From: Bryobacterales bacterium
Lineage (GTDB): Bacteria; Acidobacteriota; Terriglobia; Bryobacterales; Bryobacteraceae
DNA: 51,134 nt
Reading direction: 5' to 3'
Assembly (NCBI GenBank): GCA_026954325.1
Contig: JAIXKK010000060.1
Location: 1 to 51,134, forward strand
Part shown: piece by piece, positions 8,065-15,836 of the stretch
How positions within the stretch are numbered: position 1 is the stretch's first letter
Layout of the letters: each line of letters opens with the position of its first letter
Position numbers and translations under genes: made by a program
Notes under the pieces: generated by a model
Told to the model about the DNA's origin: nothing
Seen by the model: only the letters and a program-made list of their open reading frames with translations
Databases searched by the model: none

Positions 8065-9888
8065 TCATAACAGCCTCCAGTTCACCTCAATCACCGCCGC
8101 TACCGGCGCCGCTGTGCCCTCCTTCGTTCCCGGCCGGAACACCCACTGGCTCACCGCATCGAGCGCCTTCTCATCGAGTCCCAGCCCCAACCCCCGCACC
8201 ACCACTCCATCGCGAGCCTTCCCATCCGTCCCGATCACCACACTCAACACCGTCGTACCCTCAAGCATCGCTGCCCGCGCATCGGGACTGTACTCCGGTT
8301 CCACCTTCTTCAACAATGACGGAGGCTTCACCGCGCCGCCGGCGCGATACACGCCGCTCGGCCGCTCCGGAGCCGCCCTCACATTCGCTTTCTGCAAACC
8401 TGCAATGCGAGTCTCGAGCGACGCCGCCTCCTCCGGACGGCCTTGCTCGCGGAGGAACCGTAAATAGACATGCCCGATCAGGGACTCCTCCTGCGACCCC
8501 GGAGCCACCAGCGACAGCGCCCGCTCAAACAGCGCGCCTGCTTCTTCGGGCTTCTTCTCCCGCTGCCGCGCCACACCCATCCACATCACCGGCAGCCCGG
8601 CATGCGCCGGGTCCAACCGCTCCGCTCTCTCGAATTGATCGAAAGCTCCCCCCAGGTCTTTCTTTCCGATTGCCGAGATTCCCAATTGCACCAGTGCGCC
8701 CGCGGCCTGCGGCCGTTCTCCCAGCACGGAAACAGCCCTGCCGTATGCCGCATCCGCCTCTTCGAAATGCCCCGCCCTGTGTTCCAGCGCGCCCAGTTTC
8801 AGCAGCAGCAATCCATATTCGGCGCTCGTTTCTCCAGACCGTGACGCCGTCGTTCGCAATTCGGATTGGAGAAGCTTCTTCGCCTCTTCGTACGGAGGCA
8901 TCTTTTCCGGCTGTGCCTGTAGCGCCGCAATCGGAGCAACCAGCGCCACCGCGAGCGCTCCCCCCATCCACGCCGAGGCGCGGCGCATCGGGCGGCGCGG
9001 CAGCGTCCCATCCAGAATCGCCCGTACCCTGCCCTCGAGTTGCGACGGCCGGGCCATCGCGATCGCCGCCCATCCCATTGCCGGCCGCGCCGTGCGCGCA
9101 ATTTCGAGCAGGTGCCCGGCGTATTCCGATGCCTTCGTCCCGGTGCCCAGCACCAGGTCGTCAGCGGCCTTCTCCTGCTCCTTCACCGACTCGCGCCATG
9201 CTACCCACATGAGCGGATTCCACCAGTACATGGCCAGCGCCACCCGGGCCAGCAACCGCGTGACTACGTCTCCGCGTTCAACGTGCGCCAGTTCATGGAG
9301 CAGCACCACGCGCCGCCGGTCTTCGCTCCATCGGACAGCCTCCGCGGGAAGGAATATCGCCGGACGCAGCACGCCGAACGCCATCGGCATACTGCCGCAA
9401 CCCGCTTCGAGCACGTCCACTTCCGCAACCCGCTCCGAGCCGGTGAATGGACGCGACACCCGCCGCCTGCGCCACATCCTCAGCCACGCCGTCATCATTT
9501 GCAGCAGCGCCAGTCCCGTCCCGCCTCCCCACATGAGCGCCGCCCACGGGCGCCAATCTCCGCCGCCACGGGCCGCGGCAGTGGCGGCCGGGTTGGCCTG
9601 TGCGCTCGGAATCCCCACAGGAGCGTTCGCCGCCGACACCGCGGTTCGAAACACCACACCGCCCGGCAGGTAATTTCCGGCCGGCGGGATTCGCAATGCG
9701 GGTAGTGACAATGTCAGCAAGGGCAGCGCCAGCAGCGCCGCGCACGCCGCGCTCCAGACGAGATGCCGCGCCGCCGCCGGACGCTTCCGCAACGCGAGCG
9801 CCGCCATCCACGCCGCCGCCAGAACCAACACGCTCTTGAGCGCCGCGCCCCCCAGGAGGGGATAGACTATGTTCGCCATTTGATTCAC
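8065..9888 (-). CDS. M56 (BlaR1-type) peptidase with TPR and TonB C-terminal domain
   Basis: 607 aa. The N-terminal part holds hydrophobic helices and the zinc peptidase motif HELAH (H198-H202) followed by ERGDVVTRLLARVALAMYWWNPLMW, typical of BlaR1/MecR1 M56 peptidases. A transmembrane segment (ASAWMGGALAVALVAPIAAL) precedes a TPR-like region (about 330-500). The last 90 residues resemble a TonB/energy-transducer C-terminal domain (PEYSPDARAAMLEGTTVLSV, VSQWVFRPG). The penicillin-binding sensor of BlaR1 is absent, so the signal is unknown. The GTG start overlaps the blaI stop (GTGA); an ATG three codons later is an alternative. It probably inactivates the BlaI repressor next door on sensing an envelope signal. 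Confidence 0.88.
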   Translation of the reverse strand: MNQMANIVYPLLGGAALKSVLVLAAAWMAALALRKRPAAARHLVWSAACAALLALPLLTLSLPALRIPPAGNYLPGGVVFRTAVSAANAPVGIPSAQANPAATAAARGGGDWRPWAALMWGGGTGLALLQMMTAWLRMWRRRRVSRPFTGSERVAEVDVLEAGCGSMPMAFGVLRPAIFLPAEAVRWSEDRRRVVLLHELAHVERGDVVTRLLARVALAMYWWNPLMWVAWRESVKEQEKAADDLVLGTGTKASEYAGHLLEIARTARPAMGWAAIAMARPSQLEGRVRAILDGTLPRRPMRRASAWMGGALAVALVAPIAALQAQPEKMPPYEEAKKLLQSELRTTASRSGETSAEYGLLLLKLGALEHRAGHFEEADAAYGRAVSVLGERPQAAGALVQLGISAIGKKDLGGAFDQFERAERLDPAHAGLPVMWMGVARQREKKPEEAGALFERALSLVAPGSQEESLIGHVYLRFLREQGRPEEAASLETRIAGLQKANVRAAPERPSGVYRAGGAVKPPSLLKKVEPEYSPDARAAMLEGTTVLSVVIGTDGKARDGVVVRGLGLGLDEKALDAVSQWVFRPGTKEGTAAPVAAVIEVNWRLL

Positions 9889-10268
9889 TTCCCTTCTTTC
9901 TTCGCTGCTTCAATCATGCGCGCCATGCGGTCCAACTCTTCACCGCTCAGCCGTGTCGACGATACGTCCAGTAGAGACGCGACAATCTGTTCCGGCGAGC
10001 CGCCGAAGAACGTTTCAAGCAGATGCTTCACGGCGGACCTCCTCGCCCTCTCCCTGGCGACCGCCGGATAGTAGACATACTTCAGACCATCCGCCTTGTG
10101 CTTCACGTGTCCCTTTTCCTCGAGGACGCGCAGCAGGGTGCGGACCGAGGAATAGCTGGGCGCATCCGCCATCGCCTCGCGCACATCGCCGGCCGAGGCC
10201 TTTCCACGCTGATAGAGGATGTCGAGAATCTGGCGCTCGCGGCGGCTGAGGCCGCCCGTCGCGCTCAC
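9885..10268 (-). CDS. BlaI/MecI/CopY-family repressor
   Basis: 127 aa winged-helix repressor: LSRRERQILDILYQRGKASA, then VREAMADAPSYSSVRTLLRV (recognition helix region), LEEKGHVKHKADGLKYVYYP (wing), and a helical dimer tail (AVKHLLETFFGGSPEQIVASLLD). The GTG at 10268 gives the family's normal length and has AGGA upstream. A longer start at 10334 would put the palindromic operator inside the coding region and add residues with no family match. Regulators of this family repress their own operon until cut by the cognate M56 peptidase, encoded immediately downstream with a 4-bp overlap. Autoregulation through 10286-10309 is inferred. Confidence 0.9.
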   Translation of the reverse strand: MSATGGLSRRERQILDILYQRGKASAGDVREAMADAPSYSSVRTLLRVLEEKGHVKHKADGLKYVYYPAVARERARRSAVKHLLETFFGGSPEQIVASLLDVSSTRLSGEELDRMARMIEAAKKEGK

Positions 10269-10285
10269 GGCCGCCGGTCCTGCGT

Positions 10286-10309
10286 ATTTTTTAGCATATG
10301 CCAAAATAT
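10286..10309. promoter_or_regulatory. Palindromic operator candidate for BlaI
   Basis: AT-rich dyad centred on GCATATGC at 10294-10301. Over 24 bp, 10 of the 12 base pairs across the centre are symmetric (core TTTTAGCATATGCCAAAA has one mismatched pair). It lies 18-41 bp upstream of the chosen blaI start in otherwise GC-rich DNA. Position and symmetry fit autorepression by a dimeric BlaI-type protein. Confidence 0.6.
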
Positions 10310-10348
10310 TCGCACCTTCCGCCCGCGACGTCAAGCGAAATCTTCCCT

Positions 10349-10357
10349 CCCGCGGCG
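10349..10357. repeat. Target-site duplication, left copy
   Basis: CCCGCGGCG directly before the left inverted repeat. The same nine bases follow the right inverted repeat at 12798-12806, so the element inserted as a unit and neither flank has changed since. Confidence 0.85.
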
Positions 10358-10379
10358 GGGTGCTTAACCGTTTTGGGGA
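10358..10379 (+). repeat. Left terminal inverted repeat of the IS
   Basis: Reads GGGTGCTTAACC then GTTTTGGGGA. It matches the reverse complement of 12776-12797 at all but position 12 (C here, A there). The TAA stop of the 133-aa ORF (10364-10366, minus strand) lies within it. Confidence 0.9.
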
Positions 10380-10765
10380 TCGCGACCGGGGACCATGTTG
10401 TAGGCCTCAGCGGGTCGCAGAGCGTTGCGAATGCTGGCTTCCAGTTGACCGAGAGTGGGCTGAGCACGGCGGGGGAGATTCTTTCGGAATCGCTTCTCGG
10501 CTTCTGGGAGTTGATCCAAGGCGGCCAGGATATCGCGGAGCATGGCGTTTAAGTCCAGGGTTCCCAGCGGTTGATCCAGTGCCCAGAGCGCCTCCGCATA
10601 GTCGGCATCCAATTCAAAGAGCTGTCGAATCAATCGCTGGGGAATCTCCGACGGTGTCAGATCCATTCTGTCGAGAGCACGAAACAGCGCCAGCAGATCG
10701 AGTCGCGCCGCTTCCAGACGGGCGCGGAGATCAACAGGGACTTCAACTGTGGAGCGACGGGCCAT
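10364..10765 (-). CDS. IS passenger ORF, 133 aa, unknown
   Basis: Third gene of the element, starting about 60 bp after the transposase stop and ending in the left inverted repeat. It is mostly helical (RARLEAARLDLLALFRALD, PSEIPQRLIRQLFELDADYAEALWALDQP, LNAMLRDILAALDQLPEAEKRFRKN), with no signal peptide and no catalytic motif I recognise. Placement wholly inside the element suggests an accessory role such as transposition control. I know of no named family for it. Confidence 0.6.
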   Translation of the reverse strand: MARRSTVEVPVDLRARLEAARLDLLALFRALDRMDLTPSEIPQRLIRQLFELDADYAEALWALDQPLGTLDLNAMLRDILAALDQLPEAEKRFRKNLPRRAQPTLGQLEASIRNALRPAEAYNMVPGRDPQNG

Positions 10766-10827
10766 GGCCCGATGATGGCGTATTGCGAAATCGAGGTCAA
10801 CGGCTGGGGGCCGCAGTGCGGAGTAGG

Positions 10828-12198
10828 TTAGGCGAGCGAGACCATGCGCATCCTGTCCAGCTTCGCCCAGTCATGATTCAACAACAGCAGACGTAGTGCT
10901 AACAGGCGACGGGCTCCCGCTTCACTCCAGCGCATTCCCGCTTGGCGGAAACGAGCATGGACAACCTGCTTATGGGCGCTTTCCACGGCGCCGCTGCCGA
11001 TCCCATAGCCCAGTCGCAGGTATTCGTCATAGCGCATGCGCCCGGCATTCTCACTGTAGTAGTGGATGAGCCGCTGCAAACTCTCTTGCAGTTCCGGTGT
11101 TTTCGGCTGCAGACGCTTCAGTCTGGCAATGACCTGCTGTACCTTTCCGGCCCGCAGATCCTCAGCGATCTTATGGACCCAACGATCGGCTTGTGCAGAA
11201 CCTTCCCCGTAGCGGAGATGAGCAAATCCCCAGGCGTGTTCCAGAGCGTGCCAGAAATCGAGGATTTCACAACGGTGCACAAACATGCTGGCGCGATTCC
11301 AGATCCATTCCGCGCCATCGCCGACAATGACTACTACCGTGTGGGCGCCGACCCAGCCCAGTTCCCGCAATTGCGCATATAGGCGAGCGAAAATCGCGTC
11401 AGCATCACCCAGACAGGTCACCAGAAATCGGCGCACTACAGAGCGCCTCCCTGGAGAGGTTTCCACCCGTTCGCTGGGCAGCAGCAAAACGCCCGTTTTG
11501 ACTTCGCGGAAGTGGCCCTCCTCAATGGGCTGCAACGGAGGCAGTGTTTCACCGTCTTTGCGGCGACGCCGTGTAGAGCGTACTTGCATTCCCAAACTGC
11601 AGCCATCTACCCCCAGCACTACAGCTGCCGGAGCCGCCTGCGTGGATGCGCCTGAACTGCGGCTGTCGGCATGATACTGGCTCAAGGCCTCGGTATGATG
11701 CGCCGCCGCTTCGCCCAATCGCTGCGCAACCCGCCATATGCTCATGGGACTGACCGTTACACCCAACAGCAACCAGGCCAGGCGTGCCGCCAGCGGATAG
11801 GGCACCACCGTGGCCAGCAGAGCCAGCAAGCGGGCCAGCGCGCCGCTGATGCGGCCAGGTTCCACTCCCAGCAGATCCAGCAAGGGCCGGCACTCATAAC
11901 GGCAGGGTGGGCAGCGATACCGCGATACAGGAGCGTGCAGACACCCACAGCGAGCCAGCCACGAGACCGCTCGCGTGTCTTGGCAGCGCATCGGTTGACC
12001 GCAATGCGGACACGAGGGCACAGTGCCACGCGCGGCACGGGCGACGGCATCAACTTTGCCTTGCAGTGCCGCCAATATCTGAGGGCGAAACTCGATCTCC
12101 ACGTCTCGTTCCAGCGACAAGAAACATAAAGCATCATCGGCCAAAACAGGCCGTGTGGGCGGCGCCGCGGATTCTTGGCGAGGCAGTTGTTTGGGCAT
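10828..12198 (-). CDS. ISKra4-family DDE transposase
   Basis: 456 aa, full length and intact. The N-terminal half has paired-cysteine motifs CPHCGQPMRC and YRCPPCRYEC, likely zinc-binding for end recognition. The catalytic region shows VLGVDGCSLG (first Asp), VVIVGDGAEWIW (second Asp) and GSGAVESAHKQVVHARF (Glu), followed by GMRWSEAGARRLLALRLLLLNHDW, a hallmark of this family. The start is 11 bp after the DUF6788 stop. With perfect target duplication and open frames, the copy looks recent and potentially active. Confidence 0.92.
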   Translation of the reverse strand: MPKQLPRQESAAPPTRPVLADDALCFLSLERDVEIEFRPQILAALQGKVDAVARAARGTVPSCPHCGQPMRCQDTRAVSWLARCGCLHAPVSRYRCPPCRYECRPLLDLLGVEPGRISGALARLLALLATVVPYPLAARLAWLLLGVTVSPMSIWRVAQRLGEAAAHHTEALSQYHADSRSSGASTQAAPAAVVLGVDGCSLGMQVRSTRRRRKDGETLPPLQPIEEGHFREVKTGVLLLPSERVETSPGRRSVVRRFLVTCLGDADAIFARLYAQLRELGWVGAHTVVVIVGDGAEWIWNRASMFVHRCEILDFWHALEHAWGFAHLRYGEGSAQADRWVHKIAEDLRAGKVQQVIARLKRLQPKTPELQESLQRLIHYYSENAGRMRYDEYLRLGYGIGSGAVESAHKQVVHARFRQAGMRWSEAGARRLLALRLLLLNHDWAKLDRMRMVSLA

Positions 12199-12209
12199 AA
12201 CTTCTCCAT

Positions 12210-12602
12210 CTATGGGGGTGGTGGAACAGTACGGCGGGATGGACGGGGGCGCTGGTTTCGGGCGAGCACCAACAACTCCGCGTTGATGACCAGCAGTTCG
12301 GCGGCAGCTTCTTTAAAGAACCGGCCCGCCTCGACGCGAGGACGAATCACATCGAGCCAGTCGACAGGAATGGCTTCGACACGTTTCTTGCCGCCAGCCA
12401 TAAAAGTGAGAGTCCAGAGAGGATGGCCGTCGCCTTTGGCGCAGTGGCAGGAGGGCTTTCCGCAACGGCGGTGAGAAAGGGAAAGCGACCCTGGAAGGGC
12501 ATCACCGGGGACTTGGAAGCGAGCGATGAGGAGGCGGGCGCGGCGGCGAAGGCGGGATGCTTCGGAGCCGTGAGGGGTGGGAGAATCGCTATCGGAAGTC
12601 AT
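12210..12602 (-). CDS. DUF6788-like IS accessory protein
   Basis: 130 aa, first gene of the element. The centre reads SLSHRRCGKPSCHCAKGDGHPLW, a C-x4-C-x-C pattern likely to bind metal, followed by LTFMAGGKKRVEAIPVDWLD and a basic helical C-terminus. Small proteins of this type are often found directly upstream of ISKra4 transposases. The start ATG is reached by the -10 region of a promoter that overlaps a perfect palindrome, leaving almost no leader. A role in end binding or self-regulation is inference. Confidence 0.7.
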   Translation of the reverse strand: MTSDSDSPTPHGSEASRLRRRARLLIARFQVPGDALPGSLSLSHRRCGKPSCHCAKGDGHPLWTLTFMAGGKKRVEAIPVDWLDVIRPRVEAGRFFKEAAAELLVINAELLVLARNQRPRPSRRTVPPPP

Positions 12603-12640
12603 CTGATAGTAATATTACTATCAGCTTGACAAAACAACAA
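12603..12640 (-). promoter_or_regulatory. IS promoter overlapping a perfect 22-bp palindrome
   Basis: On the minus strand, TTGTTG (12635-12640), a 17-nt spacer and TAATAT (12612-12617) form a good sigma-70 promoter. The perfect palindrome 12603-12624 (half-site CTGATAGTAAT) covers the -10 and reaches to within one base of the first start codon. Transcription should begin within a few bases of the ATG, so the message would be leaderless or nearly so, and a protein bound to the palindrome would block it. Confidence 0.6.
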
Positions 12641-12775
12641 GACTTCTCGCAAATGTTTTTTACAGCGACCGTCTCATCCTCGGTGGCGTGACTGTTCCAG
12701 ACTGTTCCCAGACCTTTCCAGTCGGGGCGTCGCCGCGGGGCGAGTTTGCGGTTCAAGAGCCGGTTCGATCCTTAT

Positions 12776-12797
12776 TCCCCAAAACTGTTAAGCACCC
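12776..12797 (-). repeat. Right terminal inverted repeat of the IS
   Basis: The reverse complement reads GGGTGCTTAACA then GTTTTGGGGA, matching the left end at 21 of 22 positions. It is followed directly by the 9-bp duplication. Confidence 0.9.
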
Positions 12798-12806
12798 CCC
12801 GCGGCG
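12798..12806. repeat. Target-site duplication, right copy
   Basis: CCCGCGGCG, identical to 10349-10357. Confidence 0.85.
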
Positions 12807-12852
12807 CGGCCCTTTCTGCCGCCCCTCCTCTTTTGATAGCCTGACGTTTTCT

Positions 12853-13056
12853 ATGGGACTTGACCTGCGAATGCCGATTGGCCTCCTCCTCACGATCATC
12901 GGTATCCTGCTTTCCGGCTACGGCCTCGCGAGCAACCCCGCTATCTATGCCCGCTCGCTCGGCATCAATGTCAACCTCTGGTGGGGCTGGGTGCTCGTCG
13001 TGGTAGGCGTCCTGCTCCTTGCCGCCGCCCACCGCGCCCGCGGGAGTGAGGAGTGA
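12853..13056 (+). CDS. Small membrane protein upstream of galK
   Basis: 67 aa with two hydrophobic segments (IGLLLTIIGILLSGYGLA and WWGWVLVVVGVLLLAAAH) joined by a short loop, and a basic/acidic tail. The frame is open upstream through the IS end, but that part is element DNA and not native. A second ATG at 12871 is possible. Its stop overlaps the GTG start of galK (GTGA), so the two are probably cotranslated. The IS right end now lies 47 bp upstream, so its native promoter may have been displaced. Confidence 0.65.
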   Translation: MGLDLRMPIGLLLTIIGILLSGYGLASNPAIYARSLGINVNLWWGWVLVVVGVLLLAAAHRARGSEE

Positions 13057-14144
13057 CCCGTTCCTTCTCCGCTCCTGGCAGAGTGAACCTTATCGGCGAG
13101 CATACGGACTACAACGACGGTTTCGTCTTCCCCGCCGCCATCGATTTTTCCACCACCGTCGAGATCACACCTCGGCCGGACCGCACGGTGGAACTGGCGT
13201 CGGAGCACTATCCGGACACGTTCTCCTTCCCGCTCGATGACCTCGATGCCAAGCCGCGCCACTCCTGGACTGACTACCCGCGGGGCGTCGCGCTTGTGCT
13301 GCATCACTCCGGCTATCCCCTCAGCGGAGCCAGTCTCTTCATCCGCGGCAACGTCCCCGTTGGCGCGGGTCTAAGCTCCTCCGCCGCGCTCGAAGTCTCC
13401 TGCGGCCTTGCTCTCGCCGCTGTCTCCGGCCACACCCTCTCGAGGCTCGATCTCGCCAAAGCCTGCCTCCAGGCGGAGAATGAATTCGTCGGCATGCGCT
13501 GCGGCATCATGGACCAATTCGTCTCCGCCCACGGCTGCGAGGATTCCGCTATCCTCCTTGACTGCCGTTCCCTCGAATATCGCGTGGTCCGTCTGCCCGC
13601 TTCCGTGCGCCTGGTGATCTGCAACACGATGGTGAAACATCAACTCGCCGGCAGCGCCTACAACGACCGCCGTCAGGATTGCGAAGCCGCCGCCCGACAG
13701 ATGGGCGTTCCCTCGCTCCGGGACGTGACCGCGGCCATGTTCACCGAATCGGCCGGCGCCCTCCCGGCGCGTATCCGCCTGCGCGCCCAACACGTGATCC
13801 AGGAGATCGAACGCACCGAGCGCGCCGCCGGTGTCCTGATGATGGGCAACCTCACGCTCTTCGGCCGTTACATGTATGAGTCGCACGAAAGCCTGCGCGA
13901 CGCTTACGAAGTTTCCTGCGCCGAACTCGACCTCATGGTGGAGTTGGCGCGCGCGCGGCCCGGAGTGTTCGGCGCGCGCATGACCGGAGCAGGCTTCGGT
14001 GGCTGCACCATCAACCTGGTGGATGCGCCCCACGTCAACCAATTCCGGCGGGAAGTGGCCGCCGCCTACCATGAGGCGACGGGCATCACTCCGGAAATCT
14101 ACGTCTGCCGCGCCGTACAGGGCGCGCATGAGATCACCACATGA
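13053..14144 (+). CDS. galK: Galactokinase
   Basis: 363 aa GHMP kinase that phosphorylates galactose at C1 (Leloir pathway). The N-terminal signature GRVNLIGEHTDYNDGFVFP, the ATP-binding motif PVGAGLSSSAALEVS and the C-terminal motif MTGAGFGGCTINLV are all present. The start is a GTG overlapping the upstream stop. The downstream amidohydrolase starts in the ATGA overlap. No galT, galE or transporter lies nearby. Homologous GHMP kinases acting on related sugars are possible, but the N-terminal signature favours galactokinase. Confidence 0.92.
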   Translation: MTRSFSAPGRVNLIGEHTDYNDGFVFPAAIDFSTTVEITPRPDRTVELASEHYPDTFSFPLDDLDAKPRHSWTDYPRGVALVLHHSGYPLSGASLFIRGNVPVGAGLSSSAALEVSCGLALAAVSGHTLSRLDLAKACLQAENEFVGMRCGIMDQFVSAHGCEDSAILLDCRSLEYRVVRLPASVRLVICNTMVKHQLAGSAYNDRRQDCEAAARQMGVPSLRDVTAAMFTESAGALPARIRLRAQHVIQEIERTERAAGVLMMGNLTLFGRYMYESHESLRDAYEVSCAELDLMVELARARPGVFGARMTGAGFGGCTINLVDAPHVNQFRREVAAAYHEATGITPEIYVCRAVQGAHEITT

Positions 14145-15832
14145 GCCGCCTCCTCTTCCTTCTTGCACCCATCCTCTCCGCCCAGACCGCGGATACCATT
14201 TACTACAACGCCAGGATCATCACCATGTGGGACCGGCGCCCCGTGGTCGAAGCCGTCGCCATACGCGGAGATCGCTTCCTCGACGCCGGCTCCAATGCCG
14301 GCGTGCTGAAGACCGCCGGCCCCTCCACGCGCAGGATCGATCTGCACGGAAAGACGGTCCTCCCCGGCCTGATTGACAGCCACGTCCATCCCATCGGAGC
14401 GGCGATGAGCGAAAAGAATGGTCCCGTGCCGGTGATGAACTCCATCGCCGAGATTCAGGCGCACATGCGGAAACTGGCCGCCGCCGCGGCTCCCGATGCC
14501 GTGCTCTTCATCCCGAAGGTCTACTCGACGCGGCTGAAGGACCGCCGGTATCCCACGCGCTACGAACTCGACGCCGCCGCCCCGAACCACATCGCGCTCA
14601 CCGATAACGGCTACGCCTCCGTCCTGAACTCGAAGGCTCTGGCCAAGCTCGGCATCACGCGCAACACGCCGCAACCGCCGAACGGCAAGATCATCAAGGA
14701 CGCCAACGGCGAGCCCACCGGCCTGATCCTGGGCGCGCCGCAACTGCTCGGCCAGTTCCGCCGCGCAAAGCCGCCCACCGCCGAAGACATGCTCTGGGCG
14801 CTCGAAAGCATGCACAAGAAATACAACGAGGTTGGGCTTACCAGCGTCATTGACCGTGGCGAGGGTCCGGAAGGGTTCCGCGCGTATGAGACGCTGCGAC
14901 GCCGGAACAAGCTCACCGTGCGCAGCTACGTCACCTACCTCATCTCCGCGCAGGGCGCGCCCGCCGACGTGCGCCGGGAAATCGAGCGCATCCCGTTCGC
15001 TACCGGATTCGGCGACGAGTGGTTCCGCGTCGGCTCGCTGAAGACTGTCGCCGACGGCGGCATACTCATCGGCACGGCGTACCTGCGCGAACCATACGGC
15101 GAGCACACCGAGATCTATGGCTACAAGGATCCGGATTACCGCGGCGTGCTGGCGGTATCGAAAGAGAACCTCACGGAAATGGCCCGCACGGCGGTACGCC
15201 TCGGATGGCAGATGACGGCACATACCACCGGAGGCGGGGCGACCGATACCCTGCTGGATGCCTATGAGACGGTGAACCGCGAAACGCCGATCCTTGGCCG
15301 GCGGTTCACCGTCACGCACGGCAACTTTCCCAGCGAGGAGAGCATCGCCCGCGCGGCGAGGATGGGCGTCGCCTTCGATTGCCAGCCGCAGTGGTATTAC
15401 TTCGACGGCCCTGCCCTGGCTCCGGTGTTTGGCCCATCGCGCATGAAGCAGTTCCAGCCGCTGCGCGCCATGCTTGCCAAGGGCGTCGTGGTGGCGGGAG
15501 GCAGCGATCATATGATCCGCTTTGATTCGCGCACATCCATCAACGCCTACAATCCCTATTGGGCGATGTGGATGACCATTACCCGGAAGATGATAGACGG
15601 CTCCACGCTCAACCCGGGGGAAGCGCTGACGCGCGAACAGGCGCTGCGGCTGTGGACGCTCAACAGCGCGTACCTCTCCTTCGAGGAAAAAACCAAGGGA
15701 TCCATCGAACCGGGCAAGCTCGCGGACATGGTGGTGATTTCCGAGGACTACCTCACCTGCCCGGTGGACCACATCAAGGACATCGAGGCCCTCCTGACCA
15801 TCGTTGGCGGCAAGACCGTGTATTCCCGCTGA
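14141..15832 (+). CDS. Amidohydrolase family 3 (YtcJ-like) metal hydrolase
   Basis: 563 aa. A short hydrophobic start (LLFLLAPILSAQ) suggests export. Metal-dependent hydrolase fold: the beta-sandwich DTIYYNARIITMWD, then GKTVLPGLIDSHVHP (HxH metal site), a central TIM barrel, MTAHTTGGGATDTLLDAYE, VTHGNFPSEESIARAARMGV, VVVAGGSDHMIRFDSRTS, and the C-terminal KGSIEPGKLADMVVIS. These motifs fit the YtcJ/amidohydrolase-3 group, whose substrates are mostly unknown amides or formyl compounds. It is translationally coupled to galK by a 4-bp overlap, but no functional link with galactose is evident. Confidence 0.85.
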   Translation: MSRLLFLLAPILSAQTADTIYYNARIITMWDRRPVVEAVAIRGDRFLDAGSNAGVLKTAGPSTRRIDLHGKTVLPGLIDSHVHPIGAAMSEKNGPVPVMNSIAEIQAHMRKLAAAAAPDAVLFIPKVYSTRLKDRRYPTRYELDAAAPNHIALTDNGYASVLNSKALAKLGITRNTPQPPNGKIIKDANGEPTGLILGAPQLLGQFRRAKPPTAEDMLWALESMHKKYNEVGLTSVIDRGEGPEGFRAYETLRRRNKLTVRSYVTYLISAQGAPADVRREIERIPFATGFGDEWFRVGSLKTVADGGILIGTAYLREPYGEHTEIYGYKDPDYRGVLAVSKENLTEMARTAVRLGWQMTAHTTGGGATDTLLDAYETVNRETPILGRRFTVTHGNFPSEESIARAARMGVAFDCQPQWYYFDGPALAPVFGPSRMKQFQPLRAMLAKGVVVAGGSDHMIRFDSRTSINAYNPYWAMWMTITRKMIDGSTLNPGEALTREQALRLWTLNSAYLSFEEKTKGSIEPGKLADMVVISEDYLTCPVDHIKDIEALLTIVGGKTVYSR

Positions 15833-15836
15833 CGGG

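Larger units (their letters stand above)
10358..12797 (-). mobile_element. Complete ISKra4-type insertion sequence, 2440 bp
   Basis: Bounded by 22-bp inverted ends (10358-10379 and 12776-12797) that begin GGGTGCTTAAC and agree at 21 of 22 positions, and flanked by a 9-bp direct repeat. It carries three leftward genes: a DUF6788-type ORF, the transposase, and a 133-aa ORF whose stop codon lies inside the left inverted end. The ISKra4 call rests on the transposase C-terminal motif GSGAVESAHK with RFRQAGMRWS and on ends starting GGG. The element sits in the divergent intergenic region between blaI and the small membrane protein/galK operon, which was about 135 bp between start codons before insertion. 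Confidence 0.92.

Noticed and set aside
10269..10334. Longer start for the BlaI-family repressor
   Set aside because: Would place the AT-rich palindrome inside the gene and adds residues with no family match; the GTG at 10268 gives normal length and a ribosome site.
12688..12852. N-terminal extension of the small membrane protein
   Set aside because: This part of the frame lies in the IS right end and the target duplication, so it is not native. The start at 12853 gives a clean two-helix protein.
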